A stretch of DNA of 64,000 nucleotides, taken from NCBI GenBank assembly GCA_949130485.1, contig OX422200.1, positions 5,658,620-5,722,619 on the forward strand, read 5' to 3'. The notes beneath the pieces were generated by a model. It had not been told where the DNA came from and made no database searches. It saw only the letters and a list, made by a program, of their open reading frames with translations. The position numbers were made by a program, and so were the translations under genes. Source of the DNA: Agelas oroides (lineage: Eukaryota > Porifera > Demospongiae > Agelasida > Agelasidae). Numbering within the stretch: position 1 is the first letter of the stretch; each line of letters starts with the position of its first letter. Of the stretch, positions 63,001 through 64,000 are shown piece by piece.

Positions 63001-64000
63001 TCTACTACACTCTAGAATGGTTCTACTTGGTTCTATGTGACTCTACTACACACTACCGTGGCTCTACATGGCTCTACTTGACTCTACTATACACTACAAT
63101 GACTCTACTTGACTGTACTTCACTCTACATTAATCTACAGTCGTTCTACTTGGCTCTACTTGACTGTATTGCACTCTACCATGGCTCTACCTGACTCTAC
63201 TACACCGTACAATGGCTCTACTTGTCTCTACTTGAATCTACTACATTCTACCACAGCTCTACTTGGCTCTACTTGACTCTATTACACTCTACCAATGCTC
63301 TACTTGGCTCTACTTGACTCTACTTCACCCTAGAATGGCTCAACTTGGCTCTACTTGACTCTACCATGGCTGTACCTGGCTCTCCTTGACTGTACCGCAC
63401 ACTACCATGGCTCTGCATGGTTGTACTTGACTCTACTGCACTCTACCACGGCTCTACTTGGCTCTACTTGGCACTACTTAACTCTATTTCACACTACAAA
63501 TGCTCTACTTGGTTCAACTTGACTCTACAGTACTACACTCTACAATGGCTCTACTTGGTTCTACTTGACTCTACTACACCCCAACGTGGTTCTACTTGGC
63601 TCTACTTGACTCTACTACACTCTACAATAGCTCTACTTGGCTCTAGTTGACTCTACTACATTCTACCATGGCTCTACTTGGCTCTAATTGAGTGTACTAC
63701 ACTCTACAATGGCTCTACTTGGCTCTACATGCCTCTACTACACTCTACTACAGCTCTACTTGGCTCTACTAGACCCTTCAACGGCTCTACGTGGTTCTAC
63801 TTGACTCTACTACAGTCTACAATTGCTCTATTTGGCTCCACATGGCTCTGCTATACCCAACCGTGGCTCTACTTGGCTCTACTTGACTCAACCATACTCT
63901 ACAATGCCTCTACTTGATTCTACTACACTCTACTGTACTGTACCACTTCTCTACTTTGTTCTAATTGCCTCTACTACACTCTACCACAGCTCTGCTTGGC

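Larger units (their letters stand above)
53260..64000 (+). repeat. 41-bp satellite array, segment 7
   Basis: The array continues to the window end in the original orientation. It contains the uninterrupted paralogue of the 44.3-45.5 kb region (54971 to about 56060), a triplicated GGCTCCACATG at 56559-56591, and a 615-bp higher-order repeat. Open frames up to 156 codons are satellite read-through of the same peptide phrases. No gene is seen and the array runs off the window. Confidence 0.95.

Noticed and set aside
1..64000. More than 100 forward open frames of 60-210 codons with MALLGST, LYLTLLHST and STTLYHGSTW phrases
   Set aside because: They are read-through of the 41-bp satellite in all three frames, end at the same monomer TGA, have no domain, and their frames shift with every monomer-length change. 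No gene is supported.

Overview
This window is almost entirely non-coding satellite DNA from a eukaryote, most likely an invertebrate animal. The evidence is a very long tandem array interrupted by a Penelope-like retroelement with a hammerhead ribozyme and by short hAT-type DNA transposons. No bacterial or organellar gene, tRNA, rRNA or CRISPR array was found. Several inserts carry the phrase gggcgtggc, which I associate loosely with sponge repeats, but the phylum cannot be fixed from this sequence.

The main component is an array with a monomer of about 41 bp, built from four degenerate blocks of 10, 10, 10 and 11 bp: CTCTACTTGG, CTCTACTTGA, CTCTACTACA, CTCTACCATGG. It occupies 1-23102, 23444-44612 and 53260-64000 in one orientation, apart from discrete inserts, and 44613-45558 in the opposite orientation. 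Variant monomers are organised into higher-order repeats. Examples are a three-copy block with 2384 and 2535 bp offsets at 10.8-18.3 kb, a two-copy block with a 4325-4535 bp offset at 29.75-38.1 kb, an exact 615 bp (15 x 41) period at 58.65-60.0 kb, and a 1790 bp block shared between 18-19.6 kb and 39.6-41.4 kb. Apparent ORFs in the array are by-products of the repeat. Because 41 is not a multiple of 3, all three forward frames read the same repeated peptide and most end at the same TGA in a consensus monomer.

Four clean insertions have target-site duplications and identifiable empty paralogous sites elsewhere in the array: a 304 bp hAT-like MITE (3456-3759), a 733 bp hAT-like element (5342-6074), a 5'-truncated Penelope-like element (9011-10414, minus strand) and a 675 bp hAT-like element (24879-25553). 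The Penelope-like element retains an intact reverse-transcriptase core and, in its 3' region, a complete hammerhead ribozyme (9063-9125). All four insertions are younger than the local higher-order duplication.

The second major structure is 45559-53259, three full copies and one partial copy of a 2223 bp unit that is near-identical by eye. The unit contains 23 bp repeats, a G-quadruplex motif, a block of alternating 30 bp hairpin repeats with compensatory arm changes, and an internal duplication of about 280 bp. A diverged 341 bp piece of the same unit lies at 23103-23443 in reverse orientation. The block 44613-53259 appears inverted as a whole. Flipping it restores collinearity with the paralogous array at 55.2 kb, and a 181 bp inverted duplication (44613-44793 and 53260-53440) marks the breakpoints as expected for staggered breaks.

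The only recognisable protein-coding sequence is the truncated reverse transcriptase. The most notable items are the hammerhead ribozyme, the phased TA-step architecture of the array, the monomer-quantised indels between higher-order copies, the staggered-break inversion, and the covarying hairpin repeats in the 2.2 kb unit.
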